A stretch of 64,000 nt of DNA from Amblyomma americanum (lineage: Eukaryota > Arthropoda > Arachnida > Ixodida > Ixodidae), in the NCBI RefSeq assembly GCF_052857255.1, contig NC_135505.1, forward strand, positions 31,193,616 to 31,257,615. Reading direction: 5' to 3'. Below, one piece after another: positions 10,557 through 22,180 of the stretch. The first letter of the stretch is position 1. Each line of letters opens with the position of its first letter. The notes under the pieces are model-generated. The model saw nothing but the letters and a program-made list of their open reading frames with translations. It ran no database searches and had not been told where the DNA came from. The translations under genes and the position numbers were made by a program.

Positions 10557-11425
10557 AGTCTTTACTTAAGCATGTTGGGCTGTGGCATTACTCCCCCTCT
10601 CTGAAGGACAACGACTCGGTGCCGCAAGAATGAGAAGCACGAAGACAAGGGACGGTGCATGTGTCCGGCGGCTGGTGTGGACACGCCTGAAGCGCTAGCG
10701 GGCGTGGTACGGCTTCATCCGTGCGACATGGACGACTTCGGGGGTAGGCCGTCTAGAGGAGCGAACTGTACCCTGGGGAAGAACTTCATAGTTCATCTCA
10801 CTGACTTGGCGGAGTACCTCGTAGGGGCCAAAATATCGGCGCAGAAGCTTTTCGCAGGGCCCACGCATGCGTATTGGGCTCCAAACCCAGACTTGTTCGC
10901 CGAGGTGGTAACTAACAACTCGGTGGCGGAGGTTATAGCGGCGAGCGTCGAGGGCTTGCTGGTGCCGGATGCGCTGTCGGGCGAGTTGGCGACGGCCTCG
11001 GCGTGACGAACGAATTGGGCAGCACCCATAAGATATGAGGTACTACTAGTCGGGAGAAACATGGCGTCCAGCATGGTTGTGGCTTCGCGACCATGCAGAA
11101 AACGAAATGGAGTGAAGCGTGTCGTTTCTTGTAGAGCAGTGTTGTAGACGAATGTGACGTAAGTGAGTATGGCGTTCCAGTTACTGTGGTCTGCTTCAAC
11201 ATACATGGAAACCATGTCGGCGATCGTCTTGTTGAGCCTTTCGGTGAGTCCGTTCGTTTGAGGGTGGTAAGTTGTTGTTTTGCGGTGACTGGTGCCGCTC
11301 AGGCGCATAACCTCCTGCGTAAGGGCCGAGGTGAAGGCCGTTCCTCTGTCAGTTAAAACGACGGCGGGTGCACCGTGACGAAGCACAATATTTTGAACGA
11401 AAAAGTTCGCAATTTTTTCAGCGGT
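10557..11425 (-). pseudogene. Gypsy B integrase 3' half and 3' end
   Basis: The minus frame 10793-11386 has the second catalytic Asp (VLTDRGTAFTSAL) and the Glu helix (GLTERLNKTIADMVSMYVE) of the integrase. A second frame (10659-11006) gives the C-terminal module with a GPYEVL block. A purine run (GAGAGGGGGAG) precedes TAATGCCACAGCCC at about 10590-10605. It looks like a polypurine tract followed by the start of the 3' LTR, but only about 40 bases of that LTR remain before LINE alpha resumes. The 5' half of the integrase is at 14079 and beyond, on the other side of an RTE insertion. Confidence 0.85.
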
Positions 11426-11436
11426 ACCACGAGGGA
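11426..11436. repeat. Target-site duplication of the RTE insertion (pair at 14068-14078)
   Basis: ACCACGAGGGA occurs at 11426-11436 and again, perfectly, at 14068-14078, flanking the RTE LINE. Removing the LINE and one copy joins the two halves of the Gypsy B integrase in frame, so the duplication is well supported. Confidence 0.9.
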
Positions 11437-14067
11437 TATAGCTATAAGGATATAGCTGGCAACGTAGAGGAGTTCTACAGTATTAACGAGAGGGTAGCAG
11501 CTATAGTAATTAGGCTGAATAGGAGGTACAAGCTGAAAGAGGTGCAGGCCTACGCACCCACATCCCGCCATGATGACCAGACCATTGAAAGTTTCTATGA
11601 GGACGTAGAATCAGCAATGAATAAAGCAAAATCGCAGTACACTGTACTGATGGGCGACTTCAATGCGAAGGTGGGCAAGAAGCAGGCTGACGACCACGCG
11701 GTAGGTGACTATGGGATAGGCTCTAGAAATAGCAGGGGAGAGTTATTAGTCGAATTCGCGGATAGAAATAATTTACGGATCATGAATACCTTCTTCCGCA
11801 AACGAGAAAACAGGAAGTGACCTGGAAGAGCCCCAATGGTGAGATTAAAAATGAAATCGACTTCATACTATGCGCTATACCTGGCATCATTCAGGATGTG
11901 GCCGTCCTCGGAAAGGTGCGTTGTAGCGACCACAGAATGGTAAGGTCTATAATTAGCTTAGACCTGAAGAGGGAACGGAAGAAGCTTGCGAAGAAGAAGA
12001 CCATTAACGAGTTAGCCGTAAGAGGGAAAGCACAGGAGTTTAGGATAGCGCTGCAAAACAGATATTCGGCCTTAACTGAGGAAGATGATCTTGATGTTCA
12101 TTCAATGCACGATAATCTGACATCAATAATTACGGAGTGCGCAGTAGAAGTGGGCGGTAGGACAGTTCGAAAGGATACCGGGAAGCTATCTCAGGTCACG
12201 AAAGATCTGATTAAGAAGCGCCAAAACATGAGGGCATCTAACCCTACCGATAAAATGGAACTAACGGATCTATCAAAGTTAATAAATAAGCGCAAGGTAG
12301 CCGACATAAGGAAGTTTAATATGGAGAGAATCGAGCATGCTATAAAGAACGGAGGTAGCCTAAAAACAGTGAAGAGGAAAGTAGGCATAGGTAAAAACCA
12401 GATGTATGCATTAAGAGATAAGCAGGGCAACGTCATTAGCAATATGGATAAGATAGTTAACGTAGCCGAAGAGTTCTACACAGACCTGTACAGTAGCCAA
12501 TGTAATCATTGCGTTAATGAGAAAGATAGCAGTGCACAGCAATGCGTCATCCCGCCAGTAACGAAATATGAAGTAAAGAAAGCCTTAGAAGCAATGAAAA
12601 GGGGAAAAGCAGCTGGGGAGGATCAGGTAACAGCAGATCTGTTAAAGGATGGAGGGGACATCGTGCTAGAAAAACTAACCACCCTGTATACGCAATGCCT
12701 TATGACCTCGGCTGTACCAGAAGCTTGGAAGAATGCAAACATTATCTTAATTCATAAAAAGGGAGACGCCAGGGAGTTGAAAAATTACAGGCCGATCAGC
12801 TTACTATCCGTTGCCCACAAAGTATTTACTAAGGTGATCGCTAATAGAGTCAGGGCAACGTTAGACTTTTAATCAACCAAATGATCAGGCAGGCTTTCGT
12901 AAAGGATATTCCACAATAGATCATATTCACACTATCAATCAGGTGATAGAGAACTGCACAGAATATAACCAACCTCTATATATAGCTTTCATTGATTACG
13001 AGAAAGCATTCGACTCAGTGGAAACCTCAGCAGTCATACAGGCATTGCATTATCAGGGGGTAGAAGAGTCTTATGTTAAAATACTGGAAGATATATATAG
13101 CAACTGCACAGCTACTATAGTCCTCCATAAAGTCAGCAATAAAATTCCAATAAGGAAGGGCGTCAGGCAAGGAGACACGATGTCGCCAATGCTGTTCACC
13201 GCATGTTTACAGGAGGTATTTCGAGGCCTGAATTGGGAACAGTTGGGAATAAGAGTAAATGGAGAATACCTAAATAATCTGCGATTTGCTGATGACATTG
13301 CCTTTCTTAGTCACTCAGGAGGTGAACTGCAAATCATGATCAATGAGTTAGACAGGCAGAGCAGATCGATGGGTCTAAAAGTTAACATGCAGAAAACCAA
13401 GGTAATGTTAAACAGCCTAGCAAGGGAACAACAGTTCACAATTGGCAGCGAGAGACTAGAAATTGTGACGAAATACGTCTACTTAGGACAGGTAGTGACA
13501 GCTGATCCGGATCATGAGAGGGAAATAACTAGAAGGATAAGAATGGGGTGGAGCGCATATGGCAAATTCTCGCAGATCATGAGTGGCAGTTTACCAATTT
13601 CCCTCAAGAGGAAAGTGTACAACAGCATAATCTTACCAGTACTCACCTACGGTGCAAAAACGTGGAGGCTAACGAAAAGAGTTCAGCTAAATTTAAGGAC
13701 AACGCAGCGAGCCATGGAAAGAAAAATTATAGGTGTAACGTTAAGAGATCGGAAGCGGGCAGAGTGGGTGAGGGAACAAACACGGGTTAATGACCTCCTA
13801 GTCGAAATCAAGAGAAAGAAATGGGCTTGGGCAGGAATGTAATGCGAAGGCAAGATAACCGCTGGTCCTTAAGGGTAACGGAGTGGATTCCAAGAGAAAG
13901 TAAGCATAGCAGGGGCGGCAGAAGGTGAGGTGGGCGGATGAGATTAAGAAGTTTGCAGGCAAAGGGTGGATGCAGCTGGCAAAGCATAGGGTTAATTGGA
14001 GAGACATGGGAGAGGCCTTTGCCCTGCAGTGGGTGTAGTAAGGCTGATGATGATGATGATGATGATG
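11437..14067 (+). mobile_element. RTE-type LINE inserted in the Gypsy B integrase
   Basis: The plus strand encodes the C-terminal half of an apurinic-type endonuclease (VLMGDFNAKVGKKQ, EIDFILC, CSDHRMV). An RT follows with NYRPISLLSVAHKVFTKVI, YIAFIDYEKAFDSV, GVRQGDTMSPMLF and LRFADDIAFLS. The C-terminus has GVTLRDRKRAEWVREQT, a typical RTE ending. The 3' end is a (TGA)n run at about 14044-14067. Two single-base changes break the frame: a 1-bp loss near 11818 and a 1-bp gain near 12869. The final part past 13842 is also shifted. It is 5'-truncated, lacking the start of the endonuclease. A fragment of the same family lies at 31900-32800. Confidence 0.92.
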
Positions 14068-14078
14068 ACCACGAGGGA

Positions 14079-15842
14079 GAGCTTTAGTTTCACAGTACCG
14101 GCTGAGGTAGTCGGTGGCGACCACAATGTAGCGGTTACCCAGCGAGGACTCCGGAAATGGGCCCCGTAAGTCCATGCCGACTTGGTGGAAGGGGACTTGT
14201 GGCGGATTAATAGGCTGCAGTAGTCCGGCTGGCTTAGTCGGCGGCGTCTTGTGACGTTGGCACTCGCGGCAAGTTCTGACGTAACGCTGGACAATTGAAG
14301 CAAACCTGGGCCAGTAGTACTTCTGGCGTATCCGCGCCAAAGTGCGGGAAAAACCCATGTGACCAGAAGATGGGTAATCATGGCACGCCTGCAGAACTTC
14401 GTTGCGCAAGGCCCCAGGTACGACGAGCAGATAGGCAGCTTCCGTCGGGTTGTAGTTTTTCTTATACAGAACGCCATCGCGCAAACAGAATGATGACAGT
14501 CCACGTGAGAAGATTCGCGGGGCCGACGCAGCGCTTCCTTCTAGATGCTTAATGAGAGTTGGTAGTTCACTGTCGTCCCTTTGGTGTTGATTGAGGACAG
14601 ATGTGGAGATGGCGGCGAGAAAAATAGATTCATCGTCGGGATCTGCTCGGTTGTCCTCGATAGGAGCACGAGACAGACAGTCGGCATCACTGTGCTTCCT
14701 ACCAGACTTATAAACGATGGTGACATCGAACTCTTGAAGGCGAAGGCTCCAGCGTGCAAGCCGTCCCGAGGGATCTTTGAGGTTCGCCAGCCTACACAGC
14801 GAGTGGTGGTCACTGACGACCCTGTAAGGGCGGCTGTATAAGTACGGGCGAAATTTGGTCACTGCCCACACAATGGCCAGGCATTCTTTTTCGGTGGTGG
14901 AATAGTTTGCCTCAGATCGTGACAAGGTGCGGCTCGCGTATGCGATTACGTGTTCGAGACCATCCTGCCACTGCACAAGGACTGCACCGAGGCCGATGTT
15001 GCTGGCGTCTGTGTGCAGTTCAGTGGCGGCTGACTCATCGAAGTGTCCAAGGATGGGCGTACTTTGGAGACGAGTTCGGAGGTCTTCAAAGGTCTTCTGT
15101 TGTTCCAGGCCCCAGAAGAACGGTTCGGAATCTTTCGTGAGGCGGGTGAGGGGCTCAGCGATCTGGGAGAAGTTCTGCACAAAACGCCGATAATAGGCGC
15201 AGAGACCCAGAAAGCGGCGCACGCTTCGCTTATCGGTGGGCACAGGAGAAGCAGCCGCGGCGACTGTCTTATCGGGGTCGGGGCTAACCCCTTTAGCAAT
15301 CACGATGTGACCCAAAAACTTCAAGTCTTCGAAAGCGAAGTGACACTTTTCGGGCTTCAGGGAAAAACCGGCCGACCGAATTGCTTCGAACACAGCGCGC
15401 AGGCGTGTAAGGTGCTCTTCAAACGTACCAGAGAAGATGACAACGTCATCCAAGTACACGAGACAGGACTGCCATTTCGGATCGGCAAGAACGGTATCCA
15501 TCATCCGTTGGAAGGTTGCAGGAGCCGAGCACAGGCCGAACGGGAGCACCCGGAATTCGTACAGAGCGTCCGGTGTAATAAAGGCGGTATTTTCCCGGTC
15601 GCGTTCGTCCACCTCGATTTGTAAATAGCCGCTGCGTAAATATAGCGATGAGAAGTACTTGGCGTGGCGCAGCCGATCCAGGGAGTCATCAATGCGCGGC
15701 AGAGGATAAACATCTTTTTTGTGACTTTGTTTAAACGTCGGTAATCAACGCAGAACCGTAGGGTTCCATCTTTCTTTGCTACTAGAACAACGGGCGACGC
15801 CCACGGGCTCGTCGACGGCTGTATCACGTCGTCCTGGAGCAT
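14079..15842 (-). pseudogene. Gypsy B RT, RNase H and integrase 5' half
   Basis: The minus frame 15612 down to about 14079 is a long, almost clean Ty3/Gypsy pol segment. It has RT CLVYLDDVVIFSGTFEEHL with YLDD intact, thumb FLGLCAYYRRFVQNFS, and RNase H LHTDASNIGLGAVL, TEKECLAIVWAV and VVSDHHSL. The integrase has HMGFSRTLARIRQKYYWP with CRECQRHKTPP, then VGMDLRGPFPESS (first Asp). The codons after ALPRG belong to the RTE insertion read backwards, not to Gypsy. 15501-15842 gives the RT N-terminus (FCVDYRRLN) in another frame, so one frameshift separates RT fingers from palm. The RT and integrase catalytic residues that can be seen are intact, which suggests a younger copy than Gypsy A. Confidence 0.93.
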
Positions 15843-16747
15843 TGCTTGTACTTGGCGGCGAATGGCATCACGCTCCTTTGAAGAGATCCGGTAAGGCGGC
15901 TGACATAACGGCCGCTGGTTGGCGTCGACTATAATGCGGTGCTTTGTGAGCGGTGTCTGCCTAACCTTAGAGGTCGAGGCGAAGCAGTCACAGACTGGAT
16001 AACGCTTTCGATGCAGCGTTTCTGATTAGACGGGGGTTCGGGTTCGCGTCAGCTTTTATGGGAGTGGTCGACGCCTCCACTGATGCCGAGGCTTCGGACA
16101 AAGCGTGCTCTCCCGCGAATTCGCCGAGTTCTTCGAAATACGCAATAACTGTTCTGCCAGGCAAACACTGAGGTTCACAGCCAAAATTCGTTACCAAGCG
16201 CTCGGTTCGGCCATTGTTCAGCTCGACAATTCCGCGAGCAACACAGACTTGCCGACCAAGGAGCAGCGACATGTTTTTCAGCGATGCCACGAGTACCAGT
16301 GATGTCGCAATATACGGTAACAAACATGCTAGCTCTTGACGGGATTAATACGGGGTCGTCAAAGACGCGTAGCTTAGTCCCGTGTGGCTCGGGATCGCCG
16401 TCAACAGGGAGTTGACTGGAAAATGACACGACCGGCTCCTGAAGGTTGATGACAGCACCGTACTCCCGAAGGAAATCTAAACCAAGTATCAGGTCTTTGG
16501 AGCACTCGGGTAGCACAGCAAAGCAACCAAGGAAAGTAGCACCGCGGATCTGGATTCGTGACGTGCAGACGCCAATTGGCTTTACCACATGGCCGCCGGC
16601 GGTGCGGATCTGGGGTCCAGACCAAGGGGTCAGAACCTTTCTGAGAGCCAAAGCTAGCCGACTGCTCATTACAGAAAAGTCAGCGCCGGTATCCACAAGT
16701 GCGGTCACATCGCGATTATCAGCGATTAATGGGATTTCGGCAGACAC
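15843..16747 (-). pseudogene. Gypsy B aspartic protease and linker
   Basis: The minus frame 16175-16747 has VTALVDTGADFSVMSSRLA, the DTGA active site of a retroviral-type aspartic protease. ILGLDFLREYGAVINL, the second conserved block, follows. The linker continues in a shifted frame at 15988-16323 (LLLGRQVCVARGIVEL, VTNFG), which leads to the RT fingers. A frameshift near 16300 and further breaks around 15850-15990 separate protease from RT. Confidence 0.85.
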
Positions 16748-16859
16748 CAGTCGGTCACAGCCCGTTGTTGTCGTTGAGGTCGTCGTCGGTCGGATCGTAG
16801 CCGTGAATCGTCGGGTGGAGGCTCTTGACTTGATCCAATAGCGGCGGCCCTACCCCGGG

Positions 16860-18151
16860 GGACGCCGTCTTCAGTTTTCTCGATGTGGGGACGCGCCTCT
16901 GAACTGGCTAGAAAAAGACGGGCGGCTTGGCGAAGAAAACCGCCTTGGGGATGGCGACCGGGACTGGCTTCGCCGCGAGGACGTTGGCTGCACGTTATCG
17001 GACAGATACTGCTTGATGTCCCGCGGCCGTTCTCCGTAGCGTGGTCGAGGTGCGTCAGGTGGAAACCCCCTTAAGCCCATTCTGCGGTAGGGGCAGTGGC
17101 GAATGATGTGGCCGGGGTCCCCACAGTGGTACCAGAGCGGCCTATCGTTTGGCGTACGCCAAACGCGCGCTTTGCTCATGGTGGACAGGGGCTCCTGCGG
17201 TACGACGGGTACAGCTGCAGTTGGGTACCGCAGTGAAGGCACAGGAGTGACGGGAGAAAAGGCTTGAATCACTGGCCCAGGACGACTTTGTAGTGCTTGA
17301 CTGTGGAGCTGGTGGCGACTGAACAGCTCGCCGGACTTCATCTCGGACCGCGTGCGGTATGGCAGCGACGATGGCCTGTGGAGCTTCGAAGCGAAGTTTC
17401 TCGACTTCTTCGCGCACCAGGCTCCTCACAAGCTCTCGAAGCTCCTCAGTGGGCAATGACGTGGGCGTGCAGTGAGTGGCTGCTACACTAGCCTGACGGC
17501 CGTATTGCGCGCCCCGTTCTTGCAGAGAACGCTCCATGCTTGTTGCCTCCTTGGTAAAGTCGGCCACCGTTCATGGCGGGTCACGTACCAGTCCAGCAAA
17601 CAATTGCTCTTTGACGCCGCGCATTAGGTGGCGTACCTTCTTGTCCTCGGGCATAGCAGGGTCGGCGCGATGGAAGAATCGCGTCATGTCCTCGATGAAC
17701 ATGGCGACGCTCTCGTTCGGCTGCTGCGACCTCGATCGGATCAGAGCTCCGGCGCAACAGGGGACATCCCGATGAAACTCGCCCAGCGCTCGCGCGCTGT
17801 GGAGACTTTCCAGTTAGTGAAGGAAGATTCGTGGTTCTCATACCACGTCTTGGCTGAGTCCTGTAGTGCGAAGTACACGTTCCGCAATTTGCGCTCTCCG
17901 TCCCACTCATTTAAGCACGCCACACGGTCAAAGCTGGCCAACCAGTCTTCGGCGTCCTCAAACCTCTCACCGTGGAATGATGGGGGCGACCGAGGCGTGT
18001 GAAGGACGAACGGCGGGGCATTCCTGGAATGCTGACTTATCTGGCTAGCCGTAGCGGACGTCATGGCCCTTGCTGGTCTTGCTAGTTGGCCGAACTCTGG
18101 TTGTAGGCCTCGCAGGCGGCGGCTCGCCTTGTGGACTGGTGTTGTAGCCAC
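16860..18151 (-). pseudogene. Gypsy B gag
   Basis: Minus frames 17741-18151, 17581-17910, 17142-17567 and 16871-17341 make up a Gypsy gag. The matrix/capsid start has APPFVLHTPRSPPSFHGE and FEDAEDWLASFDRVA. A basic, Ser/Arg-rich C-terminus follows. The zinc knuckle reads WYHCGDPGHIIRHC: its CGDPGH...HC half is kept, but the first expected Cys is Trp. Three frameshifts break the frame. It begins about 60 bases downstream of a candidate primer-binding site. Confidence 0.85.
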
Positions 18152-18204
18152 GCGTTGAGAACTGACGTCAGGAGGGTCCTAGAGGTCAGCGTACATGGAC
18201 CGTT

Positions 18205-18400
18205 ACCCAGCGGCTCCACCAAATATGTCACCTATAAACGGTCGAAGCACTCAAAACCAGATTTAATCAGACGTGCTAGGCGTGCAAGACAGCAGGGAGC
18301 TCGAGCGAGGCAGAAGACGAAAACCTCTAGCCCCTCGAGAGCGCAAGGCACGGCAAGTCCTATGTAAAACAGTTCGGCCGCGGTATGGCGCCACTGGACT
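18205..18400 (-). repeat. Gypsy B 5' LTR and primer-binding site (candidate)
   Basis: On the minus strand, GTGACATAT is followed at about 18211-18228 by TGGTGGAGCCGCTGGGTA. This starts with TGG, as expected for pairing with a tRNA CCA end, and stands just before gag. The sequence above it (to about 18400) contains ATTAAATCTGG and should be LTR, but it does not match the short stretch after the polypurine tract at 10.55-10.6 kb. The outer boundary with LINE alpha is uncertain. Confidence 0.45.
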
Positions 18401-19022
18401 GATTGGGACGGTGGCAATATTTATGTGCCTCGACCATGACAGATCGCGGTCAATGATAATGCCCAAAAATCTGTGGTGGGAGACATATGGTACTGCAACC
18501 CCTTTGAATTGTTACAGGGTGGCGGCAGACAGACTTGCGCGTGAATGCGACCACAGCACATTTTTCAGCTGCTAAGTGCCAACCCTGACGTCGTAGGTAC
18601 CTTGAAGTAAATGACACGGTACGTTGTAATCTCGCGCGCATTTGCGGACGTGTCGAACCCGAAGCCCAGATGCAGATATCATCAACATAGGCACTGATGT
18701 GAATGTGAGTGGAAATTTCACTCACCAGTCCAATCAACGCCGCGTTAAACATGGCTGGGTTGAGAACTCCCTGAGGAACTCCACGGCAAATCTGATGACG
18801 GGTAGTCTCTCTATCAGGCGTAGACGTTTAAACGGACCGGCCGTTGAGGTAGCTCACAATCCACGAGTACATCCGGCCGCCAACGCCTATGTCGTCAAGG
18901 GCATCAAGGATGGCGTCATGAAATACATAATCGTAGGCTCCTTTGATGTGCAAGAAGACACCACCGACGAGTAGGCGACTACGTTTTTCATGTTCCACAG
19001 TCGAAATGAGGTCGATTACGCT
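18401..19022 (-). pseudogene. LINE alpha RT, C-terminal palm
   Basis: The minus frames contain the RT palm: GGVFLHIKGAYDYVFHDAI (normally FLDIKGAYDNV; here the first Asp is His), VGGRMYSWIVSYLNGRSV, and AYVDDICIWASG with the YVDD box. RFLGIIIDRDLSWSRHI follows near 18415-18475. The frame then runs into Gypsy B and the next RT block (HVLRFVAG) reappears at 10556. A hairpin insertion borders it at 19023. Confidence 0.8.
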
Positions 19023-19224
19023 CAATAAGGATTTTCTGGCGGGCTAGTTGGCGCTTCTCGTTCATGATTAAACTGCGCGAAAGAAACCGGGACAAAGAAA
19101 AGAAAACACATACACACACAAAACAGGGACAAATACAAGAAAGCACATACATACACAGAGCGCTCTGTGTGCGTATGTGTTTTCTTGTCTTTGTCCCCGT
19201 TTCTTTCGCGCAGTTTAATCATGA
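19023..19224. mobile_element. Palindromic PLE-type hairpin inserted in the LINE alpha RT
   Basis: Two arms of about 58 bp form a near-perfect inverted repeat (about 19062-19119 and 19166-19224) around a short spacer containing GAGCGCTC. The unit also has about 39 bp to its left with TTGGCGC and AATAAGG. It is flanked by an 11-bp duplication with one mismatch (TCGATTACGCT at 19012-19022, TCAATTACGCT at 19225-19235). Removing it rejoins the RT blocks GRSSIDSVID and LISTVEHEK. The arm sequence (AAACTGCGCGAAAG, GGGACAAAGAAAAGAAAAC) resembles the terminal blocks of the PLEs in this window. Confidence 0.75.
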
Positions 19225-20114
19225 TCAATTACGCTGTCAATCGAAGAACGTCCCTGCCGGAACCCGGTCATCATGTCCGGATAGAGAGCATTCTGCTCTA
19301 AAAACCATTCGAGCCGCGCCAGCACCATTCGCTCCATCACCTTACCGACGAAGCTTTCTAGTGCAAGTGGCCGGTATTAGGTAAGTTTATAAGGAGGCTT
19401 TCCAGGCTTCAAAAGAGCAACCAGGCGGCTGATCTTTCAGTGTTCTGGAACGATTCCGGAAGCCCATGTATCATTGTAGTAACTGAGCAGCGCAGTCCGG
19501 CCTTCCATGCCAAGGTGAGAAAGAGACGCGTACAAAATCCCGTCAGGACCAGGTGTAGATACACGCCTACACGAGGAAAGAGCAGCTTCTAGTTCAGGCA
19601 TCGTGAATATCATGTCGTAGTGGTCGTCTGGTGAAGGTGGCACAAAAGCCTCTGAATTGTTTGATGCTACCGGTGTTGTGCCCACAACCATTTTGCAGAA
19701 TTCTTCTGCTACCTCTACATTATTACGGCGTTGGTAAATGGACATGGCACGGAAAGGATACCGTTCTTCTTGGGGTGAACGCAAGCTCCCCATGGTTACA
19801 TGCCAAATACGCGACAGTGATTTGCGAGGGTCCAGCGATGAACAGAACTGCCTCCAACGTTGTCTCCCTAATCTCGCGAGGTGGCGCATTATTTGTCGTT
19901 GAGCTCGGCGACAAAGGGCGAGATCACACGTAAAGTTAGTTCTTCTGTATTTATTTTCGGCGCGCCGACGGACTGCGCGCAGTCGTTTGAATTCAACATC
20001 AGTAGTAGATCCTGGCGTAGGCGCACATATATACCGCGTGGTCTCACCGAGAGAGGAGGTAACGAGGCCTTCTACTTTGAACGATGTTGTGAGGTCTGCA
20101 CAGGAAGTCTCCAC
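19225..20114 (-). pseudogene. LINE alpha endonuclease-RT linker and RT fingers
   Basis: The minus frame 19437-20114 has a basic linker (RRAENKYRRTNFTCDLALC), FTMPELEAALSSCRR and TPGPDGILYASLSHLG, the conserved PG.DGI box of LINE RTs. GFRQGRSSID follows beyond the frame break near 19437. The segment is between the endonuclease (20.2-20.86 kb) and the palm (18.4-19.0 kb), in the right order and strand. Confidence 0.85.
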
Positions 20115-20856
20115 GGACGTTCTAAAAGCAGGTCAGTCTGTATATCGCACCCAAGACAAAGTAGTAGGTGCTTACCACTTGACGCATACATACGTTGGAA
20201 TGTGGTCGCTCCCATGTGTTTGCACGTCACTGCACCAGCTGACGTATGACTGGAGACTTGATGAAACAAACGCCAGATCCAAGCAGCTGCTGTACGACGT
20301 GCCACGCAGAAACGTAGGTGGACCATCGTTGATATTGACGAAATTCTTGGAGTGCATAAAGTCAAACAGGTTCCAGCCTCGGTTGTTCATAACAGCCCCT
20401 CCCCACTGAGGGTGATGAGCAATAAAATCGCTCACAATTATATGAGGAGCTGTGCAACTCTGGATAGCTGAATATAGGTACGAAGTATCAAACGCATTTT
20501 TAGGTGGAATGTAGGCCCCGATTATCGAAGGCTCTTCCTTTTAGCGTGACTGTCAAACAGATGTAATGGTTTGTGTTGTGTGGCTGTAGGACTTGGGGTC
20601 GTGCGCAACGTCTTCGCGTAGGCAAACTAACACTGCTTTTTTCGTCTTCTTCGCGAGACCACAGCAGCACGTACCCAGAAAGGCGGAAAGGAGACGGCAT
20701 GTTGGGCTCACATATAACAAGCACAGGGAAGCGGTACCTTTGGACGCGTTGCCGGAAGTCACTCAGACGACCGCGTAGTCCTCGGGCATTCCATTGCACC
20801 AGTACACTGCGGCGCACATGTAATGTCACCGATGAGGTGGATTTTGGCTTTGCCAT
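20115..20856 (-). pseudogene. LINE alpha endonuclease
   Basis: The minus frame 20500-20856 starts with VLVQWNARGLRGRLSDFR, the QWNARG motif of LINE apurinic-type endonucleases, then FPVLVICEPNMPSPFRLSGY with the metal-binding Glu. The frame 20172-20435 continues with FIAHHPQWGG, DLAFVS and the GSDHIPTYV block that carries the catalytic His. The frame is broken between about 20435 and 20510. Confidence 0.85.
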
Positions 20857-21440
20857 AGTGAATTACTGCAATGCCGCCAAGAGCGGCTCAAGTGCATCCA
20901 AAAACGGCAGAACAATCTTTGCTGTTGGCGTATTAATGCCTTAAAGCAGCACGTGCATTGAACACACAAGCCTTTTTAACATAATGCTCAAATCCTGACC
21001 TTCGGGCTTGCCCGCAGTGTCAGCTGGAGTGGCAACCAGTCTTGGTCTTGCCGTGGCGATGTCCTTGGATTGCAGAGAAGGCCATTCAGCATCAGAGGAA
21101 GTTAACATCAACTCATCAGACTGAGCCACTGCAGTAACATGGGACACTGCCGCAGGCGCCTTGTTATCGTTTTTAGGCTCATGCTGCTGTGCCGGCTAGG
21201 CTGATACTTCCTGCGACTTTGGTGCAGCTGGACTGGTATCGTGTGGATCCGGTCGACGCCGCCGGGAAGCGTGTTTCCGTTTGCTAGCCGCTGCAGACAA
21301 GCCCAATGTTGCCCATGCCTGTTCCCGACAGGTGCAATGTTGGCAAAACAGACGCTGCAGCCAGGTTCAGTGTTGCCCACGCCCGTTCTTTTTGAAATGC
21401 ATATAATTTCGTATATGTAGAATTGCAAGGGAAATTAGCA
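20857..21440 (-). pseudogene. LINE alpha ORF1 C-terminal end
   Basis: In changing minus-strand frames this stretch gives a basic block (SAAASKRKHASRRRR), a Pro/Ala/Lys-rich segment and DAEWPSLQS, like the C-termini of ORF1 proteins of RNase H LINEs. It lies directly before the endonuclease ORF. Two copies of GTTGCCCA..CC appear in its upstream part. The N-terminal part of ORF1, with the zinc knuckle, is probably the piece at 24.3-25.2 kb, displaced by the 21.4-24.3 kb insertion. Confidence 0.6.
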
Positions 21441-22029
21441 GAGCTCAAAACGGGACTAAGCCTTTGCATGTTTGTCTAGCGTTACACTATGTGTATGAAC
21501 CTTTTAATTGTTAAGAACAGGAAGTGATTTCTTCACTAAATTCCCTTGAGATATAACTTCATGCACCTACATTTCGAGCACACTATCTCGAGTCAACACA
21601 CACTGAAGCTTGGTGCAACACTAATGAGGTGTATATTTCAGTGTTTGCTGTTCACAAACTTTGTACACCACAGCTCTCTGGAATATGAAATAGCACATAT
21701 GAAAGATTCTTTTGAGATGGACCAGCTTATTATTAGTCATTATAAAACCTCACTTACACAGCTTTAGACTCGATATCTAAAAACAATCTTTGTACAACGC
21801 ACAGTTATGAGCAGGTTTTATTGCTCTCTCAGTGAATAGCAATCGTGAACTTCACGTTAACTGTAAATTATTTAAGGAGAAAGTGCACTTTTGAAATTAA
21901 TTTTAAAGTGCTCTGAAAAATTTCAGCCCCCAAATGAATGCTGCATAGCTGCACACAACACAAGGTTCAGTCATCACTGGGTAACGAACTGACCTTAAAT
22001 GCCAGTTGCTGACCTTAAAGGCAAAATGC

Positions 22030-22180
22030 TAGAGACGCGTGTGCTGTGTGATGTCAGTACACGTAAAGAAACCCCAGGTAGTCAAAATTATCTGGAGCCC
22101 TCTATTACAGCGCCCCTCATAGCTTAAGTCGCTTTGGGACGTTAAACCCCACAAATCAAACAAAACTTCAATCAAACAAG
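22030..22180 (+). repeat. SINE, tail type A, truncated head
   Basis: It shares the SINE core GTGCTGTGTGATGTCAGT, CCCCAGGTAGTC and GGAGCCCTC, then the type A tail (CTCATAGCTTAAGTCGC, TTTGGGACGTTAAACCCC). The tRNA-like head with its A and B boxes is absent. Confidence 0.8.

Noticed and set aside
14040..14068. Microsatellite (GAT)n as an independent repeat
   Set aside because: It is the 3' tail of the RTE insertion, bounded by its target-site duplication.
13798..14078. The last about 95 codons of the long minus frame that ends at 13798
   Set aside because: After the integrase block ALPRG the frame reads antisense RTE 3' UTR, including a poly-His run from the (TGA)n tail. It is not Gypsy protein.
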